A stretch of DNA of 20,704 nucleotides, from the NCBI GenBank assembly GCA_900542165.1, contig UQMM01000034.1, forward strand, positions 1-20,704. Direction: 5' to 3'. The stretch's first letter is position 1; each line of letters opens with the position of its first letter. A model generated the notes under the pieces. The model was given only the letters and a program-made list of their open reading frames with translations. It had not been told where the DNA came from and ran no database searches. This DNA is from an uncultured Collinsella sp. (GTDB lineage: Bacteria; Actinomycetota; Coriobacteriia; Coriobacteriales; Coriobacteriaceae). Below are positions 7,331-13,622 of the stretch, one piece after another. The position numbers and the translations under genes were made by a program.

Positions 7331-8098
7331 ATGACTGAATCTGCTATTGATTACAGCAAGCAGCCCCTTGCTGTTGAGGTCAAAGACGTCACCATGATCT
7401 TTAACATGGCGTCCGAGTCGCTTACGAACCTCAAAGAGTATTTTATTAAGCTCGCGAAGCATGAGCTGTTCTTTGAGGAATTCCGTGCGCTTAAGCACAT
7501 TTCATTTGATGTGCATCGTGGCGAGGTCGTTGGCCTTGTTGGTACTAACGGTTCCGGCAAGTCTACGATGCTCAAGATCATCGCTGGCGTTTTGGAGCCC
7601 AGCGAAGGTGAGGTTAAGGTTCACGGCAATATTGCGCCGCTGATTGAGCTTGGTGCTGGCTTTGACCCGGAGCTTACGGCTCGTGAGAACATCTATCTGA
7701 ACGGTGCGCTGCTTGGCTATACCAAGGAGTTTATCGACGCTAGTTTTGACGAGATTATTGAGTTCGCCGAGCTTAAAGACTTCGTTGACATGCCCTTGAA
7801 GAACTTCTCGTCGGGTATGGTCGCGCGTATCGCCTTTGCTATCGCTACGATTACCGAGCCCGATATTCTCATCGTCGATGAGACGCTTTCTGTTGGCGAT
7901 GTCTTTTTCCAGCAGAAATGCGAGCGCCGTATTCAGCACTTTATTGAGAGTGGCGACGTCACGGTCTTGTTCGTTTCTCACTCCATGGAGCAGGTTGAGC
8001 GTATTTGCCAGCGTGCTGTGTGGATCGAGAAGGGTGATCTGCGCATGGATGGTCCCGTGGACGAGGTCTGCAAGGCGTACCACGATCAGTTCAAGTAG
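7331..8098 (+). CDS. wzt: Polysaccharide ABC exporter, ATP-binding subunit (no C-terminal glycan-binding domain)
   Basis: ATG 7331 is preceded by AAGGAG at 7317-7322 with 8-nt spacing; that site overlaps the wzm stop codon. The GTG at 7322 lies within the ribosome site and is rejected. The 255-aa product has Walker A GTNGSGKS at 71-78, the signature FSSGM at 159-163, Walker B ILIVDE at 179-184 and the switch His in VSHS near 217. The pre-Walker segment (NLKEYFIKLAKHELFFEEF) is typical of Wzt/TagH/RgpD. The protein stops after the ATPase domain. It lacks the beta-sandwich that binds capped chain ends in E. coli O9a Wzt, and in this respect resembles Wzt proteins that export polymers without a terminal cap, such as Klebsiella galactan. 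Confidence 0.92.
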   Translation: MTESAIDYSKQPLAVEVKDVTMIFNMASESLTNLKEYFIKLAKHELFFEEFRALKHISFDVHRGEVVGLVGTNGSGKSTMLKIIAGVLEPSEGEVKVHGNIAPLIELGAGFDPELTARENIYLNGALLGYTKEFIDASFDEIIEFAELKDFVDMPLKNFSSGMVARIAFAIATITEPDILIVDETLSVGDVFFQQKCERRIQHFIESGDVTVLFVSHSMEQVERICQRAVWIEKGDLRMDGPVDEVCKAYHDQFK

Positions 8099-8100
8099 GT

Positions 8101-8106
8101 TATAAT
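8101..8106 (+). promoter_or_regulatory. Candidate -10 element for tRNA-Arg(UCU)
   Basis: A perfect TATAAT begins 3 nt after the wzt stop and about 50 nt before the tRNA. I see no good -35 at the expected distance. Because there is no terminator between wzt and the tRNA, co-transcription is the alternative. Confidence 0.4.
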
Positions 8107-8151
8107 TTATTGGTCGTGTGAACTTGTACCCGCTTGGACGCCCGGCTTTAT

Positions 8152-8228
8152 GCTCCATTAGCTCAGTTGGATAGAGCAGGGGACTTCTAATCCCAAGGTC
8201 GACGGTTCGAATCCGCCATGGAGCACCA
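8152..8228 (+). tRNA. tRNA-Arg, anticodon UCU (reads AGA)
   Basis: The 77-nt cloverleaf has acceptor arms GCTCCAT (8152-8158) and ATGGAGC (8218-8224), discriminator A and encoded CCA (8226-8228). The D-arm is GCTCAGTTGGATAGAGC. The anticodon loop reads CTTCTAA with TCT at the anticodon, and the T-arm contains GGTTCGAATCC. The outermost anticodon-stem pair (27-43) is a G-A mismatch in my fold. AGA is a rare arginine codon in GC-rich genes but common in AT-rich ones. Confidence 0.95.
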
Positions 8229-8239
8229 GAGAGTTTTTG

Positions 8240-8272
8240 AAGACCCGGTATAATGCCGGGTCTTTGCTTTTT
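8240..8272 (+). terminator. Intrinsic terminator after tRNA-Arg(UCU)
   Basis: A 9-bp perfect stem (8240-8248 with 8256-8264) has a 7-nt loop and is followed by TTTGCTTTTT. It would end the tRNA transcript and possibly wzm-wzt readthrough. Confidence 0.88.
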
Positions 8273-8301
8273 GGGCATGTGGGCGTGCAGTGCTCCCTCA
8301 A

Positions 8302-8340
8302 CAATAAGCCCGGTGTAGCATCGCTGCACCGGGCTTATTG
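8302..8340. terminator. Long hairpin between tRNA-Arg(UCU) and the 3' end of glf
   Basis: An 18-bp stem (8302-8319 with 8323-8340) contains a single G-T wobble and a 3-nt loop. It lies 42 nt beyond the glf stop on the minus strand. The T-tracts are poor on both sides, so termination may be inefficient. It most likely ends the glf transcript and insulates it from the convergent tRNA unit. Confidence 0.65.
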
Positions 8341-8382
8341 CTTCTTGCGAATTTGGTTGTCGGTCTCGAGTCGTTGAGCTCC

Positions 8383-9507
8383 CTACGCCTCTGTCGGCTC
8401 CACGCCCAGCTCGTTGCGGACGAGCTCGAAGGCGGCGGCGATGGCCTTGTCCATGTCGTAGTACTTGTAGCCGCCCAGGCGACCGGCGAAGACCACGTCG
8501 CCCTCCTGCGCCGCCAGCTCCTCGTACTGCTTGTAGAGGGCCTCGTTCTTGGCGTCGTTGATGGGGTAGTAGGGCTCGTCGCCGGGCTTCCAATCCGCCG
8601 GGTACTCGCGCGTGATGACGGTCTTCTCCTGCGTGCCGAACTCGAAGTGCTTGTGCTCGATGATGCGGGTGTAGGGGACCTCGCGCTCGGTGTAGTTGAC
8701 CACGGCCACGCCCTGGTGGTCCTGCTCGTCGAGTGTCTCGGTCTCGAAGCGCAGGCTGCGGTACTCGAGTGTGCCCAGCTTAAAGTCGTAGAACGAGTCG
8801 ATGGGGCCGCAGTAGATCGTCCTGGCGGCGATATCGGGCTCGGCGGCGGCCAGCTCCTTGTACTCCACGCCGCAGCGCACCTCGACGCCCTCGAGCATGT
8901 TGGCGACCATCTTGGTGTAGCCGCCCATGGGGATGCCCTGGTAGCGGTCGTTGAAGTAGTTGTTGTCGTAGGTGAAGCGGCAGGGGAGGCGCTTTATGAT
9001 GCTCGCGGGCAGGTCCTTGCAGTCGCGGCCCCACTGCTTCTCGGTGTAGCCCTTCACGAGCGTCTCGAAGATGTCGCGGCCGACGAGCGACAGCGCCTGC
9101 TCCTCGAGGTTTGTCGGCTCTCCGATGTTCTCGGCGGCCACCTGCTCGGCGATCTTGGCGCGGGCGTCTGCCGGCGTGACGACGCCCGGCCACATCTTGG
9201 CGAAGGTGTTCATGTTGAAGGGCATGTTGTACATGCTGCCGCGGAAGTTGGCGACCGGCGAGTTGACGTAGTTGTTGAACTCGGCGAAGCGGTTGACGTA
9301 GCCCCAGACGTCCTTCATGGAGGTGTGGAAGATGTGCGCGCCGTAGCGGTGGACCTGGATACCCTCGACGTCCTCGGTGTAGACGTTGCCGGCGATGTGG
9401 TCGCGGCGGTCGATGACCAGGACCGACTTGCCGGCGCGCTTGGCGGCATTGGCGAAGACGGCGCCCGAAAGGCCGGCACCGACGACGAGGTAATCGTACT
9501 GGGACAT
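8383..9507 (-). CDS. glf: UDP-galactopyranose mutase
   Basis: The 374-aa product starts at ATG 9507, preceded by AAGGAG with 7-nt spacing. The N-terminal FAD-binding Rossmann motif is GAGLSG at 10-15, followed by DRRDHIAGN at 33-41 and YGAHIFHT at 55-62, all diagnostic for Glf. Further in are the KQWG segment and the RFTYDNNYFNDRYQGIPMGG region that shapes the substrate pocket. Length matches the bacterial family (about 370-390). The flavoenzyme, in its reduced form, converts UDP-galactopyranose to UDP-galactofuranose in the cytoplasm. This is the donor needed by the two GlfT2-like enzymes at 309-5350, so the gene belongs functionally to the glycan locus although a tRNA separates them and it runs in the opposite direction. 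Its GC-rich codons resemble the aro genes, not the GlfT2-like genes. Confidence 0.96.
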   Translation of the reverse strand: MSQYDYLVVGAGLSGAVFANAAKRAGKSVLVIDRRDHIAGNVYTEDVEGIQVHRYGAHIFHTSMKDVWGYVNRFAEFNNYVNSPVANFRGSMYNMPFNMNTFAKMWPGVVTPADARAKIAEQVAAENIGEPTNLEEQALSLVGRDIFETLVKGYTEKQWGRDCKDLPASIIKRLPCRFTYDNNYFNDRYQGIPMGGYTKMVANMLEGVEVRCGVEYKELAAAEPDIAARTIYCGPIDSFYDFKLGTLEYRSLRFETETLDEQDHQGVAVVNYTEREVPYTRIIEHKHFEFGTQEKTVITREYPADWKPGDEPYYPINDAKNEALYKQYEELAAQEGDVVFAGRLGGYKYYDMDKAIAAAFELVRNELGVEPTEA

Positions 9508-9551
9508 GGATATGCTCCTTTGTATGTCGATTGGACAGTTACTTTAGTTTA

Positions 9552-9580
9552 GGGACAAACATATCTGATGTCTTTGTCCC
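9552..9580 (-). terminator. Hairpin between aroQ and glf
   Basis: GGGACAAA and TTTGTCCC pair (9552-9559 with 9573-9580), with a further CAT/ATG pairing next to a 2-nt bulge. On the minus strand it follows the aroQ stop by 5 nt. There is no good T-run, so termination may be weak. The arms share the GGGAC/GTCCC theme of the palindrome at 10045-10085. Confidence 0.55.
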
Positions 9581-9585
9581 AGGGA

Positions 9586-10023
9586 TTAGTGTAGCAGATG
9601 CTCTTTCAACAGCTCTAGCGCATGTGCGTAGCCCTGCAGGCCCTCACCGGTGATGGTGGCGAAGCAGGCCAGGCGGGCGTAGCTCACCTGGCGGAAGTCC
9701 TCGCGGGTCTCGACAGCGCTGATGTGGACCTCCACAGCCGGGATTGCGACGGCTTTGAGCGCGTCCAGGATGGCCACGCTCGTATGCGTGTAGGCGGCCG
9801 GGTTGATGACGATGCCGTCGACCTTGCCGTAGGCCTCCTGAATCTTGTCGACGATGTTGCCCTCGTGGTTGGACTGGAAGACCTCGACCTCGTCGAAGCC
9901 CTGTGCAGTGCCCGCTTCCTGGCAGATCTGCACTAAGCGGTCGTAGTTGTCGCTGCCATAGATGCCTGGCTCGCGAATGCCGAGCATGTTGAGGTTGGGG
10001 CCGTTAATGACGAGTGCTTTCAT
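9586..10023 (-). CDS. aroQ: Type II 3-dehydroquinate dehydratase
   Basis: The 145-aa product starts at ATG 10023 with AAAGGAAG just upstream. A much longer in-frame opening to 10257 is rejected because it would include the terminator and low-complexity translation. Type II DHQase motifs are all present: NGPNLNMLGIREPGIYG (active-site Asn, Arg and Tyr), QSNHEG, NPAAYTHTSVAI and EVHISAVETREDFRQVSY with the catalytic His. The usual HLSN/HISN has Ala in place of Asn, a small departure. The length is typical for this dodecameric cytoplasmic enzyme. It removes water from 3-dehydroquinate to give 3-dehydroshikimate, the step between AroB and AroE. A strong terminator separates it from the upstream aroEK, so it may have its own promoter or depend on readthrough. 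Confidence 0.95.
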   Translation of the reverse strand: MKALVINGPNLNMLGIREPGIYGSDNYDRLVQICQEAGTAQGFDEVEVFQSNHEGNIVDKIQEAYGKVDGIVINPAAYTHTSVAILDALKAVAIPAVEVHISAVETREDFRQVSYARLACFATITGEGLQGYAHALELLKEHLLH

Positions 10024-10043
10024 GGTTGCTTCCTTTGCGGTTG

Positions 10044-10085
10044 AAAAACCACCACAAAGGTGCCTGTCCCCTTTGTGGTGGTTTT
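10044..10085 (-). terminator. Palindromic terminator between aroEK and aroQ, GGGGACAGGCACC-type repeat
   Basis: A 16-bp perfect stem (10045-10060 with 10070-10085) has a 9-nt loop and, on the minus strand, ends in a run of five T. It starts 2 nt after the aroEK stop. The core reads GGGGACAGGCACCTTTG on the minus strand. I recall similar sequence as a dispersed palindrome in Collinsella-like genomes; that needs a genome search. Confidence 0.85.
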
Positions 10086-10087
10086 GG

Positions 10088-11338
10088 TTAGAGAGCGGGT
10101 GGGAGGGTGTCGAGGAGGGCATGGGCGGTGTTGGCGGCGCAGTCGCGTGAGTCGATGATGTAGTCGGCCCAGGCGCGGTAGCGCGGCATACGCTGCTCGG
10201 CCAGCTTGGCGATGCCGTCGCGGGCGGTGATGGGGCGGCCCTTGTGGGCGAGTTCATCGAGCTTGCGGTTGAGCATCACGATTTGGCTGTTCTGGTGCAA
10301 CAGCGGATAGTTCTCGTCACGCGTGACCACGCCGCCGCCGGTGGAGAGCACCAGGCCGCTGCGCTTGGAGATGTCGGACAGCGCCGCCGTCTCCTGCTCG
10401 CGGAAGGCCGCCTCGCCGCGCTCGACGATAAAGTCGGCGCAGGGCATGTCGAGGCGTTCCTCGAGGGCGCGGTCCAGGTCGATGTGCTCGCGACCCGTGA
10501 GCAGGGCAATCTGCTCACCCACGCGGGTCTTGCCCGAGCCCGGCATGCCGATCAGCGCGATGTTCTGTTCGCGGCGTGACAAGCGCTCCGTTACATCCAG
10601 GATGCGCTTGCGCGGGGTGACCTGGCCGGTGTAGCGCTCAACAGCCTGTGCCGCTTGGGCCACGAGCATCAGCAGACCGCCGATGCAGGGGATACCGCGG
10701 CGCTCGGCCTCGAGCATGAGTCCCGTGCGAGCGGGGTTGTAGACAATGTCGATGACGCCTTCGAGTGCATCGAGCCCTTCGAGCGTGCAAGGCGCGTCGG
10801 GGCAGTGGGGGAACATACCGGCAGGCGTGCAGTTGACGAGTAAGGCGGCGTCGGACTGCTGCGCGATGTTGCCGTAGTTGACCTCGCTCGTGCGACCCAC
10901 GGGCACAACGATGGCGCCCAGGTCTCCCAGCACCATACTTGCCGTGGTGCCGGCGCCGCCGGTGGCGCCAAGTACGAGGACCTTCTTGCCGGCAACCTCT
11001 ACGCCCAGCTCCTCGACCAGGCACTGAAAACCAAAGTAGTCGGTGTTGTCGCCGCGCAGGCGACCGTTGGGCAGGCGCGTGATGGTGTTGACGTTTCCCA
11101 TGCGCTTGGCGAGTGGACTCAGCTCGTCCAGGTACTCCATGACGGCGCGCTTGTAAGGGATAGTCACGTTGGTGCCCTCCCACTCGTTGCCCGTCATAAA
11201 GGCCGCGAGGTCCTCGGGCTCGCGCTCAAAACGCACGTACTCAAGCCCCGCCAGCTCCTTGTAGATGGTTGGGGTGTAGCTGTGGCCCAGCACGCGGCCC
11301 AGCACGCCGTAGGGGCAGGTTGCGGCGGTATCGGTCAT
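10088..11338 (-). CDS. Bifunctional shikimate dehydrogenase / shikimate kinase (AroE-AroK fusion)
   Basis: One 416-aa frame holds two enzymes. Residues 1 to about 245 are shikimate dehydrogenase: GHSYTP at 19-24 (usual S-x-S-P, here with Thr), NVTIPYK with catalytic Lys63, Asn84, NTD with Asp100, the nucleotide loop GATGGAG at 124-130, NCTPAGM and MLVAQAAQA. Residues from about 258 are shikimate kinase: Walker A GMPGSGKT at 264-271, IDLD at 286-289, Arg313, GGG at 334-336 and lid KGRP at 366-369. All catalytic landmarks of both halves are intact. The fusion would join the consecutive steps dehydroshikimate to shikimate to shikimate-3-phosphate, using NADPH and ATP. The ATG follows the pheA stop with no gap, and its GGAGG lies inside pheA, so translation is probably coupled. 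Confidence 0.94.
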   Translation of the reverse strand: MTDTAATCPYGVLGRVLGHSYTPTIYKELAGLEYVRFEREPEDLAAFMTGNEWEGTNVTIPYKRAVMEYLDELSPLAKRMGNVNTITRLPNGRLRGDNTDYFGFQCLVEELGVEVAGKKVLVLGATGGAGTTASMVLGDLGAIVVPVGRTSEVNYGNIAQQSDAALLVNCTPAGMFPHCPDAPCTLEGLDALEGVIDIVYNPARTGLMLEAERRGIPCIGGLLMLVAQAAQAVERYTGQVTPRKRILDVTERLSRREQNIALIGMPGSGKTRVGEQIALLTGREHIDLDRALEERLDMPCADFIVERGEAAFREQETAALSDISKRSGLVLSTGGGVVTRDENYPLLHQNSQIVMLNRKLDELAHKGRPITARDGIAKLAEQRMPRYRAWADYIIDSRDCAANTAHALLDTLPPAL

Positions 11339-12484
11339 CTAGAGCACCTCCGTGTAGCTGCCAAAGTAGGTGAAGCTCTCGCACACGTCGTCGATGGAAT
11401 CGAGCAGGTCGTCGAGGGCCTTGCTGCCAAAGGGGCAGTCCAGATCAAAGTAGAACATAAACTCAAAGTCGCGACCGGGGATGGGGCGGCTCTCGAGCTT
11501 GATGAGGTTGATGTTGAGTGCGTAGAAGCGCTCGAGCACGCGATAGAGGGCGCCCGGCTCGTTGGCCGTGGTGATCATGAGCGAGGTACGGTTGGCACCG
11601 GGATAGACGCGCGGCTCGCGGCTGATGACGACAAAGCGCGTGTAGTTGTTGTCCGAGTCCTGGATGTTGGGCTCCAGCACCTCCAGGCCATAGAGTGCCG
11701 CGCAGCTGCGCGATGCGATGGCGGCAACATCGGTGCGCTCGGAGCTGGCGACCATCTCGGCCGACATAGCCGTGTTGGGGTACTTGGTGGCGTGAAGGTC
11801 GTGGGACTCGATAAAGCCGGCACACTGGGCAATAGCTTGGCCGTGGCTGTAGACCTCGCGCACGTCGGCGAGCTTGGTGCCGGGCTTGACGAGCAAGTTG
11901 TGGTCGATCTTGAGGCGAAGCGAGCGCACGATGTGGAAGTCGAACTGGGCGAGCAGGTCGTAGACGGCGTTGACCGAGCCGGCGGTGGAGTTCTCGATGG
12001 GCAGCACGCCAAACTCGCAGAAGCCGTCGCGCACAGCGCGCATAACGCCCTCGAAGGTCTCGAAAAACGCGATGTCGGGCACGTCGAAGAGCTTGCACGC
12101 GGCGATCTGGCTATAGGCACCTTCCACGCCCTGGCAGGCGACGCTGGCAGTCTGGGGGAAGGGCGTGTCGAAGGCTACGGCCGTGGCGTGGGCCTTTTGC
12201 GAGACGGTGATGCCCTTGAGCTCGTTGATGTAACGCTGCTGTTCGGCCTTGCTCATACTCATGAGGAGACGGAACAGGGTGATGGTCTGCGCCTCGTAGC
12301 GCTCGGGCGCGCGGCTGGCGAGGTTGTTGAGCTTGGAGCGCTCACGGGCGGGGTCGAAGACGGCCTTGCCCATCTCGATTTTTGATTTGGCGACCTCGGT
12401 GGCAATGTCCATGCGCTCGACAAAGCTGTTGAGGAGCGTGGTGTCGATGCCATCGATGGTCTGGCGGATGTCAGCAAGGTCCAT
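11339..12484 (-). CDS. pheA: Bifunctional chorismate mutase / prephenate dehydratase with ACT domain (P-protein)
   Basis: The 381-aa product begins at ATG 12484 with AAAGGGG upstream. Residues 1-90 are an AroQ-class chorismate mutase; Arg7, Arg24, Lys35, Asp44, Arg47 and Glu48 fall at the spacing of the E. coli active site. Prephenate dehydratase spans about 112-290, with GVEGAYS, PIENSTAGSVN and the catalytic TRF at 282-284. The C-terminal ACT domain has GALYRVL at 311-317 and ESRP at 331-334, the phenylalanine-binding motifs, so feedback inhibition by phenylalanine is expected. It converts chorismate through prephenate to phenylpyruvate. It lies 39 nt downstream of aroC and directly abuts aroEK. 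The length equals that of typical P-proteins. Both halves look complete. Confidence 0.95.
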   Translation of the reverse strand: MDLADIRQTIDGIDTTLLNSFVERMDIATEVAKSKIEMGKAVFDPARERSKLNNLASRAPERYEAQTITLFRLLMSMSKAEQQRYINELKGITVSQKAHATAVAFDTPFPQTASVACQGVEGAYSQIAACKLFDVPDIAFFETFEGVMRAVRDGFCEFGVLPIENSTAGSVNAVYDLLAQFDFHIVRSLRLKIDHNLLVKPGTKLADVREVYSHGQAIAQCAGFIESHDLHATKYPNTAMSAEMVASSERTDVAAIASRSCAALYGLEVLEPNIQDSDNNYTRFVVISREPRVYPGANRTSLMITTANEPGALYRVLERFYALNINLIKLESRPIPGRDFEFMFYFDLDCPFGSKALDDLLDSIDDVCESFTYFGSYTEVL

Positions 12485-12523
12485 AGGGACCCCTTTCGTG
12501 AATCATTGCCCGGGGTGGGCGGG

Positions 12524-13621
12524 TTAGCGCTGGGCGGCGTCCTCGAGGAGGGCGTCCCAAATCGCGAGGGCAGCTGCTGCTTCGGCTACGGGGACGGCGC
12601 GCGGGACGATGCAGGGATCGTGGCGGCCGTGGACCGAGAGCTCGGCATTTTCCATGGCGTCCATGTCCACGGTCTGTTGCTCGCGGCCAATTGAGGGCGT
12701 CGGCTTTACGGCCATGCGCCACATGACGGGCGCGCCGGTCGAAATACCGCCCAGGATGCCGCCGGCGTTATTGGACTCGACCTCGATTTCGCCGGTCTCG
12801 GCATCGATGCGATATGGATCGTTGTTCTCGCTGCCGCGCATGGCGGCCACGGCAAAGCCCATGCCAAACTCCACGCCCTTTACGGCGGGAATCCCGAACG
12901 CGATTTGAGCGATGCGGTTCTCGATGCCGTCAAACATGGGGTCGCCGATGCCCGCGGGAAGCCCGTAAATGCCGCACTCCACGATGCCGCCGATGCTGTC
13001 GAGTTCGTCGCGCGCGGCTAGGATCTCCTCGCGCATGCGGCCGGCTGCGGCGGCGTCAATGCACGGCAGATCGTTCGTAAGGATCGCCTTGCGGTCGGCC
13101 TCGCGATAGACCATATCGTCCATCGGCAGGTCGGAGATGCCGCCGATCTGCGCCACGTGAGCCATCACCCGAATACCGCGGGCCTCGAGTGCCTGCAGCG
13201 CAATGCCGCCGGCGATGCATAAGGGTGCCGTTAGGCGGCCGGAAAAATGCCCGCCACCAGCGACATCGTGCATGTTGTGATACTTTACGCGCGCAGGGAA
13301 GTCCGCATGTCCGGGACGGGGCTTGCGGCGCAGCTCGGAGTAATCCTTGGAGCGCGTGTTGGTGTTCTCGATAATCGCGGCGATGGGCGCGCCGGTGGTA
13401 TGTCCATCGACAACACCGGCGATGATGTGGGCGGCGTCGGCCTCGCGGCGTTTGGTCGCGGTCTCGTCGCGACCGGGGGCGCGACGGTCGAGGAAGGCCT
13501 GCAGCTGCTCCTGGTCAACAGCGATGCCCGCCGGGATGCCATCGAGTGAGCAGCCGATGGCGGGGGAGTGCGACTGGCCGAAAATGCTCAGATGCAAGAC
13601 GTTGCCAAAGGTCGAGGACAT
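12524..13621 (-). CDS. aroC: Chorismate synthase
   Basis: The 365-aa product starts at ATG 13621, one base after the aroA stop, with GGAGG inside the end of aroA. Diagnostic stretches are GQSHSPAIGCSLDGIPAG near the N-terminus, GAPIAAIIENTNTRSKDY, RPGHAD, the long GGGHFSGRLTAP and, near the C-terminus, RHDPCIVPRAVPVAEA. The family uses reduced FMN without net redox change to eliminate phosphate from EPSP, giving chorismate. The length is normal for bacterial AroC. No separate flavin reductase is in the window. The 1-nt spacing from aroA implies coupled translation, and the next gene (pheA) consumes the product. Confidence 0.97.
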   Translation of the reverse strand: MSSTFGNVLHLSIFGQSHSPAIGCSLDGIPAGIAVDQEQLQAFLDRRAPGRDETATKRREADAAHIIAGVVDGHTTGAPIAAIIENTNTRSKDYSELRRKPRPGHADFPARVKYHNMHDVAGGGHFSGRLTAPLCIAGGIALQALEARGIRVMAHVAQIGGISDLPMDDMVYREADRKAILTNDLPCIDAAAAGRMREEILAARDELDSIGGIVECGIYGLPAGIGDPMFDGIENRIAQIAFGIPAVKGVEFGMGFAVAAMRGSENNDPYRIDAETGEIEVESNNAGGILGGISTGAPVMWRMAVKPTPSIGREQQTVDMDAMENAELSVHGRHDPCIVPRAVPVAEAAAALAIWDALLEDAAQR

Positions 13622-13622
13622 G

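Noticed and set aside
7502..8593. 363-codon minus-strand frame opposite wzt, tRNA-Arg and the end of glf
   Set aside because: It crosses a tRNA gene and two terminators in antisense and overlaps the glf 3' end in another frame. It cannot be a real gene.
8338..9552. 404-codon plus-strand frame opposite glf
   Set aside because: Leu/Val-rich repetitive translation with no family motif; glf on the other strand is certain. It also runs through the 3' hairpin region.
10024..10257. N-terminal extension of aroQ to 10257
   Set aside because: The extension is Pro/Ser/Thr low-complexity, overlaps the end of aroEK, and spans a strong terminator. MKALVINGPN after a good ribosome site is the natural start.
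11282..12385. 367-codon plus-strand frame opposite pheA
   Set aside because: Shadow frame; the opposite strand has complete chorismate mutase, dehydratase and ACT motifs.
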